NCBI GenBank assembly: GCA_012845835.1
Contig: JABAKD010000104.1
Coordinates: 129,155-193,154 of the forward strand
Source of the DNA: Undaria pinnatifida
Taxonomy: Eukaryota; Sar; Phaeophyceae; Laminariales; Alariaceae
DNA: 64,000 nucleotides
Direction: 5' to 3'
Both the position numbers and the translations under genes were made by a program. Below the pieces are notes generated by a model that had not been told where the DNA came from, ran no database searches, and was given only the letters and a program-made list of their open reading frames with translations. The number at the start of each line of letters is the position of its first letter. The stretch's first letter is position 1. Positions 1 through 12,100 of this stretch are shown in pieces.

Positions 1-245
1 CTATTGAACACGAGGGGGAGAGGTGCAAATCGTCATTGTTTTGAAGGAACGCTTGCCGTGCCCGCGCCCAATGACGTTACTTTGTCAGGTGCGTTTGGTA
101 GAAGTTGTCAGACGATCATGCAGACGGCAGGCAGGCACGAAATACCCTGCGTAGTAGGTTGGTAGTGTGGTGTACCGCAGTTTTAACATATCTCCCTGTA
201 CTTCCTTTTCACATTTTTATCTTCTAGTGTACGATTATCCGCCCT
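1..245. repeat. Dispersed repeat, copy 1
   Basis: Matches 12805-13045 in the same order: TTTTGAAGGAACGCTTG, CGATCATGCAGACGG, GTAGTGTGGTGTACCGCA, CATATCTCCCTGTACTTCC. Both copies lie a little upstream of a reverse TIR/G-rich element, so it may be part of a larger unit. Confidence 0.7.
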
Positions 246-839
246 GTTTTCCCCCCCACCCTTGCCCACCCCTGTGTCGTCGAAGTTATACATAACCTCT
301 ACTATCAATCAGGTATACAAGAACTACATTACAGCACTTTAGATTGTGTGTCCAATCAACATGACATTGCATGTATGTATGAATGGGTTGTGCTCGGCCA
401 CGCCGACTGCTATTAAAATACATATCAAACGTAAACACATGTATGTATGACTTGTTCAAAATATGGTTTGACTGCTAGGTAGGGCGATAATAACTCTCTG
501 CAGGCTGGTTCACGTAAAACCCCCCAAATTATCTCCCCGGCGATTGCCGCTCGCAACATCCAGTCAAAGGGCATGATACTGACCCCCATGATCAGTGGAG
601 GAGGGTGACATAGCCACTTCTTTTTTGACGGCCTCGGGCTGTCTATTGGAGCAAAATTCGTATCGATCAATTTCAATGACAGGCTTTCACATTCTTCTAA
701 TACTATTCAGGCTTTTTCCAAGCGGAGGCGAGAATATATGATATATATATTCGCCGGGGGATATATATATATATCCCCCTCCCCCACCCATTCCTCCAAT
801 TCACCCTCACCCCGTCGAACACTCCGCTCTCTACTCACT

Positions 840-1450
840 GGTTGAGCGACTTACATGATATACATGATAAACTGGTGCATTCTTTCGAAACTCCGTCACA
901 TGTATCACCTTGAAATAATGTATAGTTTCCACGCACAGATTGAGCTGCCCCCCCGCCCGCCCGCCCCCCCCCCCCCCCCAATGATAAACTGGTGGATTCT
1001 TCCCAAAACCGTCAGATTTATCCCCTTCCTTGAAGGATTTATAGTTTCCACGCGCACAAATTAAGCTGCCCCCCGCCCCCACCCCCCCCACACCCCCGCT
1101 CCTTTTGATCAAAAGCAGGCCTCTACGCCCTTAAAAACTACGCCCTCCCCTCACCGGATATTCGACTTACAGGAGTCACTTGATAAACTGATGTATTTCC
1201 TTCCACAGCTAGCTGTCAGATTTTGTCCCCCTCAGAAACGGGTTTTATAGTTTCCGCGCAGACTGACTAAGATCACCCTGTTGACCCTGATAGCTGCACT
1301 GTAGTTGCAAGGAAGTCGCCGACCTATATCCTTAACGAGGACACACAACCCGTAATACGCGCGATCGGAGTATCACACGCAGCTTGCAAATATGAGTTTC
1401 GACAAAATCTTCGATCTCACAGCTAGCTGGAGTGTATCTATATTTTTTAT
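840..1450 (-). mobile_element. TIR/G-rich element copy (reverse)
   Basis: Same family as the 43.25-44.19 kb element, one full terminal repeat ending in GGAGTGTATCTA at about 1437, with C-tracts at 950-980 and 1070-1095 in place of the G core. Confidence 0.7.
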
Positions 1451-3430
1451 AATATATACAAGTGCTACAACAACACCGCTCTACTCTTTATATAGACTAT
1501 GTCGATACTTTCGAGTACGAGCTAGCAGATAGTAGGCGATGAGTATTATTGACGATTTTTTCGATACACCTGCGCCACAGCAGGTAGGTGTACGTCGTAG
1601 ATAGAGAGCTGCTACAGAGTACGTCTACAGCAGTAGTAGCCCGAAAATTTGGACCCTCGCTACTGTACTACTGTTACTGTAGCCAGGACTATCCAAGGAA
1701 AATGCCCATCACGTTCCCAGCAACGAAAACTCGAGGTCACCATCAATATCGTATACCTAGACGAAATACAACTGGTAATACTGCACATAGTAATATATCT
1801 ACCACCACCCAGGTACATCACGCTCCGCAGAGCATGACGGTTTTCGTTTCACAGCGATTTCGCACGCCAGAGCATGCAACAGCGGCAACAATAAACGGTA
1901 CCAGCTAATTAAGTAGCATTGCTGCAGTCTTCAGTTTATTTTATGAATAATCAATAAGTAAGAACTAGTGGTGGCCGCGCGTTTCGTGATGATGGCCTGC
2001 AGATGAAAGATAACACGAAACTTGGTAATGACTCAGGCCGCCGGCACAGCTGGCTGAAAATGCGCTCTCCAAGCAGTTTCGCCAGGCAGTTATGCTTACA
2101 CGTAGCAAAACAATGCATTCCTGCAAGAGTTAGTGACAGCAAAGCAGAGCAGACCACCAGCAGGTCGTATGGTCTGGAGGAGTGGAGTGTTCTGCTGTAC
2201 CAAGGCACCACACGCAACACCGAAAACCTCTCAGGTTCACAATATGGACATTGGTATATGGTTGATTTGTTGCGAGTACGCGGTGGGAAGTGGGTACCGC
2301 TGTACACCAGCACGTGCATATCATATCGTTCGGTAGGTAGTGCATAGAGCGTCGGAGTACCATTCATTGTCACAGCGTAGAGACTAACTAATGGCTGGCG
2401 TGCGTGGTTGCATATGCCATGGCTACAGTACATGATTGCTACTTACACCAGATACACTGCTGTTCAGTAGGAAATGATTGCCTTTCATCACGTTGAATGT
2501 TGAAAAAAATGTTGAACCGGGTATTATCATAGCCCATAGTCTAGACTATATGCACGAAAATCGCCGCGCGGCTGTTACTAATATGCGGTGTAAACTTCAA
2601 GACCTCTACTACTACTCGTATTGATATTAATACCCGTTTGGTATAGTCTATAGTCTAGTAGTTGAACCCGTCATCGATGTTTTATTAGCGTTTTCGCCGG
2701 CAAGGCAAATACATGGTATATTTTAGAAAGCCAACGTCAATCGTCAATGGTTCAGGCAAACGAGGACGATAACGGCATACTTCGAAGTATATGTATATGT
2801 ATGTAGACTATTATAGAAGCCACTCATAACAGGAACAAGCACATCGACATGCAGTAGTAGTAGGTGTTTGATTTCAAGTTTACGAGATACACAGAGGGCT
2901 TCGTGCAGGTTCCTTCGGCAACCCAAAACAAAAACACGACGCGTGCCTGCCGTAACGCGCTGACGTTGATAGTATATCGGTTGCTCCGGCCCTCGTCCGG
3001 AGTATAGACTACACATTCGCCTGTTGTCTTGTCATATGCGTCGATATGGATGGATGTTTTTTTTTAACTGAAAATAAATGCGTGCGCATGCAGACTCTCA
3101 TCATATCGATTTTCGGTTGGTGCTTGGGTGGAAACGTACTGAATCGTGAACACCATATAACCCGCCAACTCACTGCCTGCACCGACGCAACCAACCAAGG
3201 AATGGACTAGCCGATACTATTAATAGCCCCGTATTGTTATGGAAAGTGCCACCATCCACGAGGGGACCATAGCTCGCTCGCTCACGCAGCCAGCAGATAA
3301 AGTACTGGGCTAAGCAAACCGGCATCGGCCCTACGTATGTTTGTCGATGGTTCGAGGCTGACTACCACTGCGTTGTTTCAAAATGCCACGCGAGGCTTCA
3401 GTGCGATATTAACGGCACGTGCAGCAGTGC
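1451..3430. other. Intergenic, no supported gene
   Basis: Scattered overlapping open frames on both strands without motifs. Contains TAGTCTAGACTATA-type palindromes near 2540 and 2640. Nothing else recognised. Confidence 0.4.
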
Positions 3431-3572
3431 ATTGGAGCGCTGCACACAGGCCCAAGTTGCTAGGGTAAGGCGTTGCCCTCCTGCTCCATCTTTGTTTGGG
3501 TTGTTTTGTAACGAGGACGCGTCGAGAGCAACAAAAAAATACCGTACAAAGTTGTATCTAGGTCCGCGAAAC

Positions 3573-3911
3573 CTAACAGACCAGACCCATCGTTGTGTGA
3601 TTGGTTATAGCTGGGCGGCACTTTTGCCGAGTGATCCACATCTCTTGGGTTGAGAGGAAGGCGTTTTCACCTCGGGAACCTGTCCTCTCTAAGTATATAT
3701 CTGCTATCCGTTGTTCAGTTACGAAGAGAGCTTCCGGCAGATCTATCCTCGCCAACGCAATTGAACCCTCCGCGTGGTACTGGAAGTCCTCGGTCAGCCG
3801 CCCGTGCGTGGGATAAACCCGTATCCCATGGAATTTAAAAGAGTTTTCCATGATCTCCCAAGCGCGTAACAAACGCGTAACAACAGCCGAACTGACACTT
3901 TCCTGCATCAT
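3573..3911 (-). CDS. Unassigned 112-aa ORF
   Basis: Single open frame from ATG 3911 to 3573 with protein-like composition (MENSFKFHGIRVYPTHGR, ALFVTEQRIADIYLERTG). No motif, signal peptide or paralogue in the window; could be one exon of an unseen gene or chance. Confidence 0.25.
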   Translation of the reverse strand: MMQESVSSAVVTRLLRAWEIMENSFKFHGIRVYPTHGRLTEDFQYHAEGSIALARIDLPEALFVTEQRIADIYLERTGSRGENAFLSTQEMWITRQKCRPAITNHTTMGLVC

Positions 3912-5300
3912 TTAGGAACAAGAGGCTTCTCGATGGGAAAATGCCGCGGGTGCGGCGTAGAACGGGGCCACGGGATGTTTTTTTCGTCGATTTCAAAGAC
4001 ACTTACTTTTGATACTTGTATAGTCTAGTTTTGTAGTTGCGCTGACACACCATAAATTATGCATACAGTACAACAACAACGGCGCAGCAGCAGCCGCGCT
4101 TTGTACCCTTTGCGTTGTGAAAACCACGACGTGTGATCGCTAGTGTGCAGTACTGAGCGGGGCATGATCGAACGACGACCTTGTTTTAATGCCCACCGCA
4201 AAATCAATGACACACCGTCGGATCTCATTATGTCATGGAATTTTCTTTGCTCCCCGTGTTCAACTTGCGACACCCCTCTTGTCAGGGCACCCACAGTCCC
4301 AAGCAAGGGGAATCTTGTATTGCACGATTGATTCCAGCGCGAACTGCACTCACTCGTCGTGTTTGAGACGCGTGCAAGCTTGAGAAAAGCGCCTGTTCTG
4401 GTGGCCAAATCGTAGAGACGAACAAGACAGAGTGGATAAGTAGAGGACCGGAAGAAAGAAAGGGATCGATAGACACATCCTTTAATTATATCTTTAAAGG
4501 AGGTTCATCGAGGAGGGGGCAAATAAGTGCGATTAAACGTCTTGGTAAAGTCTGCAAACTAAGACTATTGTATTGTCGTGCACGAGCTGTTGTTGTAATG
4601 GCCGTGTAGCCGCCACACGGCGGCGTTCCCTGACAACCCCAGTAGCGAGATGTAAGTGCCAACTTCCCGATGGAAACAACTCCACGTGTACAGCTTACTC
4701 TACACTATACTGCTGCGTACGTACGTACCGAATGACAAAGGGGATATAATGAGCTCGCTGGCCGTCTTGCCGAAATGTCTGTTCGACTGAATTTCTGAAA
4801 AAAAAAAATCCAAACTACGCAAAAAGAAGAGTGTCATCTACGCTCGTGCGTATTTAATCGAAACGCTGCGCATCATCTCCTCCAGGTACATGATATTATG
4901 GACCTGGCAGGAAATATGAGCATCATACTCCTTTTCGTTCCAATAGTTTGAACCTGTCGTTTACGATGTTTCGTTATGTTGTGCTGACCCGCGAACACGC
5001 GGTCGTCATATATATAGTGTAGGTATGGAGATTTTTGAGCTTACGATCCTAACCCTTACACGTACTACTTAGCACTACTAACCGTTAGCACCGACGAGAT
5101 GATATGTAACTTCTTGAAGGTGTTGAAGGGATGTTAGGGTAACTTTATGTAAATAGCGATGCTGTTTACCGCAGTAAGTGTCCCCAGCATTGCGAGCAAC
5201 TCGGCCCGCTCGGCACGAGAGTCCGGGCAAGGCAAGCCGTGGAGAACTCCTCCGAGTGAATTCATGACCCGAGTATACTTCCAGTATTTTAGTAGGTATA
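3912..5300. other. Intergenic, no supported gene
   Basis: Open frames near 4025-4480 on both strands overlap each other and show no domain. Remainder unremarkable. Confidence 0.4.
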
Positions 5301-5433
5301 CTGTGTTATACCAGGTATGTCTTTATTCTTGAACACCGTGGAAACCGATAAACAATTACCCCCCTCCCACACTAGTGCGGACACTGACTTCGTGTACGAG
5401 TATATAACACATAGCCAAAGACGCGGACCAAGG

Positions 5434-5907
5434 CTACACGGCGAGGGGGGGTACCCCCGTCTTCCCATCTCTACAACCGGGGTTTCTCTGGACGTCACTG
5501 ACAAAAGTACTTTGGGCTGTTTTTTGGCGAAGCGTAGATAAACAAATCGTATCACAAAAGAGACAGGGGAGTTTGTCTGACGCACGCACAGGCAGGTGCC
5601 CTGGTCGGAATGGGTTCACGGGTGGGTTCTCATGGTGGCAGCACCGAAGGGGTACATGTGTAGACACGAAGTAGAATTTAGAAGAACGAGGTATAATACC
5701 AAGAAGAGATGAAGCAGATAGATGTATTAGTGGGGACCTCCCCGAGGTCCATGTAATGTCGCCCGGGAGAAACATCCCTGTTGTCTCCACGAACTCCCAG
5801 ACGGTTTCATCACCATCTCGTACGCCTCGTACCGTCGACAGCCTCCCTACCAGGTGCACGAGATAATACAAACCTCGAAAATATACCGGCGATTCAAAAC
5901 ATGACAA
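5434..5907 (-). other. Unassigned 157-aa open frame
   Basis: Open from 5907 to 5434. Cys/Ser-rich with no recognisable domain and no support from a second copy. More likely chance than gene. Confidence 0.12.
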
Positions 5908-6600
5908 TCAAAGACTCAGATCCATGTTATCATGCTCAAAACTCACATACCAAAGCCAAATAATATGAGATTATCTATAAAAATACAAAATCCAGCATAT
6001 TCCAATTGAATGACATCAAGCAGTAGTCAGCACTGAGCTGCTGTAACATGGAGCGTCTGCCCCAATAATTAAAAACGGTCATCAGCTAGCTGGTGAATAT
6101 GATTGAAAAGTGTGTCTAACGCAAAGCTGCAACATGTATGTTGAAAACTCAAATTCAAACATCCAAAATATGAATTTCAAGAACTAACTTCAACATCAAC
6201 CCGGTAATTAGCACTCAGCAGTTAGTTAGTTGTCGTAACCAGGAGATTCTGCCTCCTCAATAATAAAAAAATACTGGTCATCACCTATCTGGCGAAGATG
6301 ATAGGGTTGAAACAAGCGCGTCAAAGGCACAAAAAACTGCTGCAGAATAGAATATCAATTCTTGACCTCAACCGATAATCTCAAATCTCAACCTTACCTA
6401 CTAAACAGAGATTGTCTCAAATATCCGAAGCCGGAATCGAAAATAATAGTCTGTCGAACTCATGGGCTTGAAATACCTAATATCAAAATCAAAATACCTC
6501 AAATATCAAAAGCCATAGACTGATAATCAAGAGCCTGCCAAACTCAGAGGCCTAGAATATACCAGGTATCAGCATCATAGTCTACTCCAATATCATACCA
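5890..6600. repeat. AT-rich tract with a diverged 195-bp tandem duplication
   Basis: Block near 6050-6110 (GGAGCGTCTGCC, GTCATCAGCTAGCTGGTGAA) recurs near 6240-6300 (GGAGATTCTGCC, GGTCATCACCTATCTGGCGA). The rest is A-rich with many CAATATCA-like runs. No gene seen. Confidence 0.55.
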
Positions 6601-6884
6601 GCAGCCTATATCATTTTCTCGAACTAATAACCAATCAATGCAAAGAAATAGCCTCCCCGCGAAGAACGTCTACATTGCGTCCATCCAGTTAAAACATCAT
6701 GGAGAAACCATAATGAATGTACGGGACTCTCAGTTAGTGCGGTTGGCCTGCATATATACGACAAATTCTTCAACTTACGAGTTTCTCCGGAACCCGTCAA
6801 GAAAAGCTGGATATTAGCGAGAAGAACATCCTCACGTATTTTTTTGTCTGCTAAGTAAGGGCCAACGAACGATGGCGTCACTGT

Positions 6885-6990
6885 TTGCAGGAAATACGGC
6901 AGGGAGCTGGGTTCAAAACCGTCGATTTTCTTGAAGGAAAGTTGGGGGGTCTACCGTAGAACGACGACTCCGATACATAGCCTCCCTACT
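6885..6990. repeat. Three-copy dispersed repeat, copy 1
   Basis: GGGAGCTGGGTTCAAAACCG and CTACCGTAGAACGAC. Also at 34675-34780 and 59805-59905. Confidence 0.65.
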
Positions 6991-7685
6991 CCACTCGACA
7001 AAGAAAGAGCAAAGCGGGCGGGTGGGGGGGATTTTTTTTGCACATTTAAATACAAATCTTAGTGAACTCCAGATGCCAAGTACTTGGGCACGTGTCACGG
7101 ACCGCTCGCGTAGTCACTCGGCCTCCAATCTGTAATCAGAGGGTTGGTTAATGCATATTTCAGCAAACGATAAGCCTATAGTCTACAGACCTTCCCTACT
7201 CTCTACTTGGCAAACTATATATATTGCAGGGGGGGGGATCTCTACTGCTTCTCTAGTTAGTGTCTACTCCTGCCCCCACCTTTCAAATAACAAATGACAC
7301 TGCTACGTACGACTTTATGGCGGCTTCTACCCACGTGAAAACCGCAACACGTACTTTGGTACTCCGAAGTATATGCATCAAAACTCAAGCCAAGTTGGCC
7401 AAAGCGCCGTTCACGTGAAAATCGCGACAACTTCCATACATACCGCCTGCCAGACGTGGCGAAATACAACGTAGTGGTGGGTCTATCTCTGCGATATTTG
7501 ACCAGATAAAACACAAACTATATAGTCTAAGCCAACACATTATACTCCTCCTGCCGATTAGACTATATACGTTAAAAACAACATAAACACCACAAACAGT
7601 TCTTGAAGTAATACAAAAACCCGACAATATCCTCCGGGATGGACTATACATTAATAGCAACTCCACCACCACAACACGCGGTAAT

Positions 7686-8000
7686 GCTGCCGGTCGCCCC
7701 GGTGGCGTACCAGATCGTTCCCGAGTCTGGTATAGGTCAGTTTCGCGAGTTCGAGCCCCGTCGAGTGCATACTCGTATGACGTCGTTGGGACTTTTTCTT
7801 GTGCATTAACTGACTTGCGGAAAGCGCGAGAGCGTGAGTTAGCAACAGTCGATGAAAAATCGACGAGCAGTGGGATTCCTGAACCCTATGCGCGATAAAA
7901 ATTGAAGGCAAGAACCGGGGGGAAGAAGGGACGACAACTGTGACCACGGCTCGTCCAGAAGCTGGAAAGTAAAAGTGTGAGAAAAAAAGAAAAAAAAATC
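7686..8000 (+). mobile_element. SINE-like element, tRNA-type head
   Basis: Head with a pol III B-box-like sequence GAGTTCGAGCCCC (7747-7759), then a shared body: GAGCGTGAGTTAGCAA, GCGATAAAAATTGAAGGCA, GTGACCACGGCTCGTCCAGA, and an A-rich tail near 7985. Several copies in the window share the body. Confidence 0.65.
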
Positions 8001-9056
8001 CACACAGCAACTCTACCGTACGTTGTTTCATATTTGACGAACGAAGTATTGGCTCTATAACCACGGTATTGGACTATGCAGTAGTAATAATACTGTCAGG
8101 AACCGTTCCCTGCAAAAATGAACAAAACCAAAAGACGAAGTACGACGTATGCCTCCACCGTACTGTTAGACGGCGGTAACATATCGTCAGCCGTTCCTCC
8201 AAAAGAAACTAAAAACGTGCCGTGTAGTTTCAATGCGCTAAGAAAAAGTTGAAAAGCTCGATGCAAACACGACAGACACCGTTCGACAGTAAACACGTGT
8301 TTTCTCCTCCTTACCGAGCCGCAAATCGCCTTAGAACACTAACGTACACACACGCGGCATGCGAGCACCGCACCCTCAAACGGCAAAACGGAGTTGTTCC
8401 GCTTCTCATCGAGCTGCAAGATAGCCAACACTGCGGACAAAACTACTTCGAAGTATACGCATAGTCTAGAGATATATAAAAACTTGCGGTGACACAGCAA
8501 GAATGGCAGGAACACCGAGGGAGAAATAATGCCAGCGAGCGTGCGCCAGGTTTCGACCAGACATTCGATGCCCCAATAATAGCTACTGCTGTATATATGG
8601 GCTTGCATCTATGCTTCGACGTTCCTACAACGAAAAATACTTATCCGAGACTACCACCACGTATTTCGTCCCTGCCAACGTGCACACGGTTTGAAATGGG
8701 TTTGTTGGACGACCGCGGACAATGTCTGATTGGCGTCCAAACCGTCCTCGCCCGGTGCACTGTTGTTGCTAACTTAATCGTCTCGCGCCAGGGCACGACC
8801 TCTTCGTAGGCGTGGAATTTACAGAGTACATGATATTAATACAGTGCAAGCTAGCGTTGCACGCATCACGCGTAGATAATCAATCGCCACAAACGCCAAG
8901 GCAGCTGCTGAATGCTTTCACATCAAAAATGCCTCGGGGGCAGCAATGTTCGCGCGCTTAACCCATCCTTTTTATGCCCCTTTCGATCTGTCGCCCTTGC
9001 GGTCTCCTTCACCGCAGCTTGTATCGCTCTCTCAGGAAAAATCTTTTGTAGGGTCG

Positions 9057-9189
9057 TTAAACAATTTCCCAAGATGTAACCTTCCAATCCCCACCGCAGG
9101 GCAGCACAGAATCGCGCGGACACTCCATGTCACAATCGGCGCTCGCTCCGTGCATGTCCACGTCCGACTCAGTGTCGGTACACCGGCAC
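9057..9189 (-). CDS. Copy A exon 13: end of WSC domain and stop
   Basis: 133 nt, acceptor cacag, phase 2. Reads CRCTDTESDVDMHG, ADCDMECPRD, LPCGGDWK, TSWEIV and TAA. Cysteine spacing CxC-C-C-CGG fits the second half of WSC. Copy B has the same stop position. Lies 10.1 kb from exon 12. Confidence 0.88.
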
Positions 9190-12100
9190 CTGTGATGTTA
9201 GCACGATCGATTCGCGAAATACGATCGGGAAACGAATTATTTGTGGATGGTACCTTGACGCATTGGCATCGCATGCGAAGGATGTGGACCTACACGGTAC
9301 GTTCCTATTCAGAATGAAGCTCGTATTGCGGGCAACGGCGGAAGGCGTATTCTGGCCACAGTCGGCACTCTCTCTAAGTCGGCCACTCGCACACTAGCCG
9401 TTGGTGCGGCCGCGTTTGTGTTCGGATGACGTGTGCAAACAGGAAAAATGTAACATGATTGAGCGGATGAAACGAATGTATGTACCAAATCTCGCAGTGG
9501 TTGCGCAGTAAACTTCACGTTACTTTTTGTTTATAGGTGACTGGCCGAGCCAGTACCACGATTGTCATGTAGACAGGGATGTAGCTGTCGGAAAGCTCTC
9601 CGCAGCAACATTGGAGGTTTGCAGAGTCGGCTGCCGGGATTAGAACGCTTTCCTATATCCACCAAACATATACGCTACACATGGTTGCTGCTTTGCTTGC
9701 TAACCGTGGTGACTCTTTTGCCAATCGGAGATGTGGAAATCTGGGCTGTATAATATTGAATATTTCCATAAAATCTGGTGGTCTGAGGAGAGATTTAGCG
9801 TGGACGTATTCGACCCTCCCTGCCGCGCACTCGAGACAACGAGGTGTGTCAGTCTCGGAAGTAGGAACCTGGTCTACGTGCGTTGGCCAACGGCTTCCTA
9901 AAGCCAGGAGCAGATGCACGTAGAAAGTTTTTCGTCGGCACCCGGCAACCGCACACAACAGACGCTGGCGTGTTCCGACCATACAGCACATTTCGTCCTC
10001 CGGCGAGGGTCTGCTGCCGCTGCCACCACAATATTTTTCGTTGTTTTCTGTTTCCGAAACTCCCGGGGGTATCACATGATACGAGCCACGCTATGATTTT
10101 TTTTTTTCAGCGAGGGCACTGTAGTACTGATGTTTATTTCGACACAGACAAAATATCTAGTACTTGCAGCCTGCCTGATGAGCAGTATGTCCATGCAACC
10201 TACGGAGATATGATTTATGATTCACGTATGAACGAGCAGTATAGTTCGTTTTGGTATTGGGAAATGAGTGCATTCTATTGAATGACGGTGTGTTGTCAGA
10301 ATGTCAGCCACCCCGCTGGAAACATGCCTCCAGTGGTATGTTTGGTTCAGGGTTGATTCCGAGATCAACACCTGTCACTTCTATTTTATCCGCTGCCACC
10401 GCGCAACCAAGACCCGCGCATGAGGTGGGCCACGCGAGCAAGCCGACCCATGAGTTATCCCGATACACTAGTGTGACGATGTTCATCTGGAACCGTGCTC
10501 CGGCAGGGCAACGCGCTGGACCGGGGCTGACTCACGACACATTTTCCCGGGCTGCTTCAGGAGCAACTTTTATTCGTCATCGACCTCCACTCTACACGAA
10601 CGCGATGGAACCCGAACGTACACCAGCAGCAACAGGGAGCAAGACAATCGAGACGCAGCCTACGACAGCCAGATACAGGAAAAGACGCGACAGCAGCCAG
10701 GGAACGGTAGCGAGAGCAGACAGGGAACGGTAGCGCGAGCCATAGAGCCGCGGCCCTTCACCATGCCAGACTTCCTTGTACGTGCTTGCATTGAGCGAGC
10801 GATTTCGGGGGTTGACGTTTGAGTTGCGGTTACGAGCAATTTTCTGAGCAACGATGATTGGGAAAGGGGTGATGATAGTTTGAGGACAGCCAGTCAATCA
10901 AAAGGGAATGAGCGTGGCGGAGCAGCAGGCGCACAGCAGGAGATTCGTGGAAGGTCAGGGGGGGAGAGGGCCACCGTGGAAGAGGACGGAGCAAGGGAGG
11001 AAAGGGCCACCCTCTTCCGCGCCAGCACGACCTTCGGCTTACAACAAGCGCGTACTCATCTTTTGACTTTTTTGTGTATCCGTAATTGTCTCTAGAGTTG
11101 ATTGATGTGTTGATGTTTTTTTATGCGTATCGGTTGGTACGTAACGTATCGTTTCTTTCTGAAAAACTCACGTCCATTTTTCGTTTTTCAAGGCCCATAT
11201 GATATAGACTATATATTCAAAAAATATAAATACACTCCAGCTGTGAGATCGAAGATTTTATCGAAACTCATCTTTGCAAGCTGTGTGTGATACTCCGATC
11301 GCGCGTATTACGGGTTGTGTGTCCTCATTAAGGATATAGATCGGCGACTCCCCTTGCAACTACAGTGTAGCTACCAGGGTCAACAGGGTGATGTTAGGCG
11401 GTCTGTGCGCGGAAACTATAAAACCAGTTTCTGAGGGGGACAAAATCTGACAGCTGTGGAAGGAAATGCATCAGTTTATCAAGTGAATCCTGTATGTCGA
11501 GTAACCGGTGAGGGAAGGGCAGAGTTTTTATGGGCGTGGAGGCCTGATTTTGATCAAAAGGGGGGCGGGAAGGGGGGAGGGGGGGAGGGACGGGTGGGGC
11601 AGCTCAGTTTGTGCGTAGAGGCAATATGTCCTTCTTGTGGGGGAGGGGGGGGGGGGGATGTGTGTGTGGGGGGTGTGTGTGGGGGGGGGGGGAAGGGGGG
11701 GGAGGGCTTTAGGTCGCACAGATGTAGGGGTTTGCTGTACGCCTGGTGCTAGGTCTAGGCGATGGTGCGGGTGGTGGGGAAGGAGGGGACGTGTGGGGCG
11801 GGGGGGGGTGGGAATTGCAGCAGCGGCATGGACAACTCTAAAACGATAATGGGGTGATATCCAGGGCGTGGAAGTGTTTATTACTCTGGCGGATTTCAGC
11901 ATTAGGTGAGGCGTTTAAGCAAGAGAGAGCGAGGAAAAAAAAAGGGGGGGGGGGGGGGGGGGGGGGGTTCAAGAGGTTTAGGTCATATGTATTATTAAAA
12001 TACACTCCAGCTATGAGATCAAGGATTTGGTCGAAACTCATCTTGGCAACATTGTGTGTGATGCTCCGATCGCGCGTATTAATCATATATGTAGGGGCTT

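Noticed and set aside
8500-9056. Further exons downstream of the WSC stop in copy A
   Set aside because: Both copies have TAA at the same place, and beyond it no frame is kept between them; treated as 3' flank.
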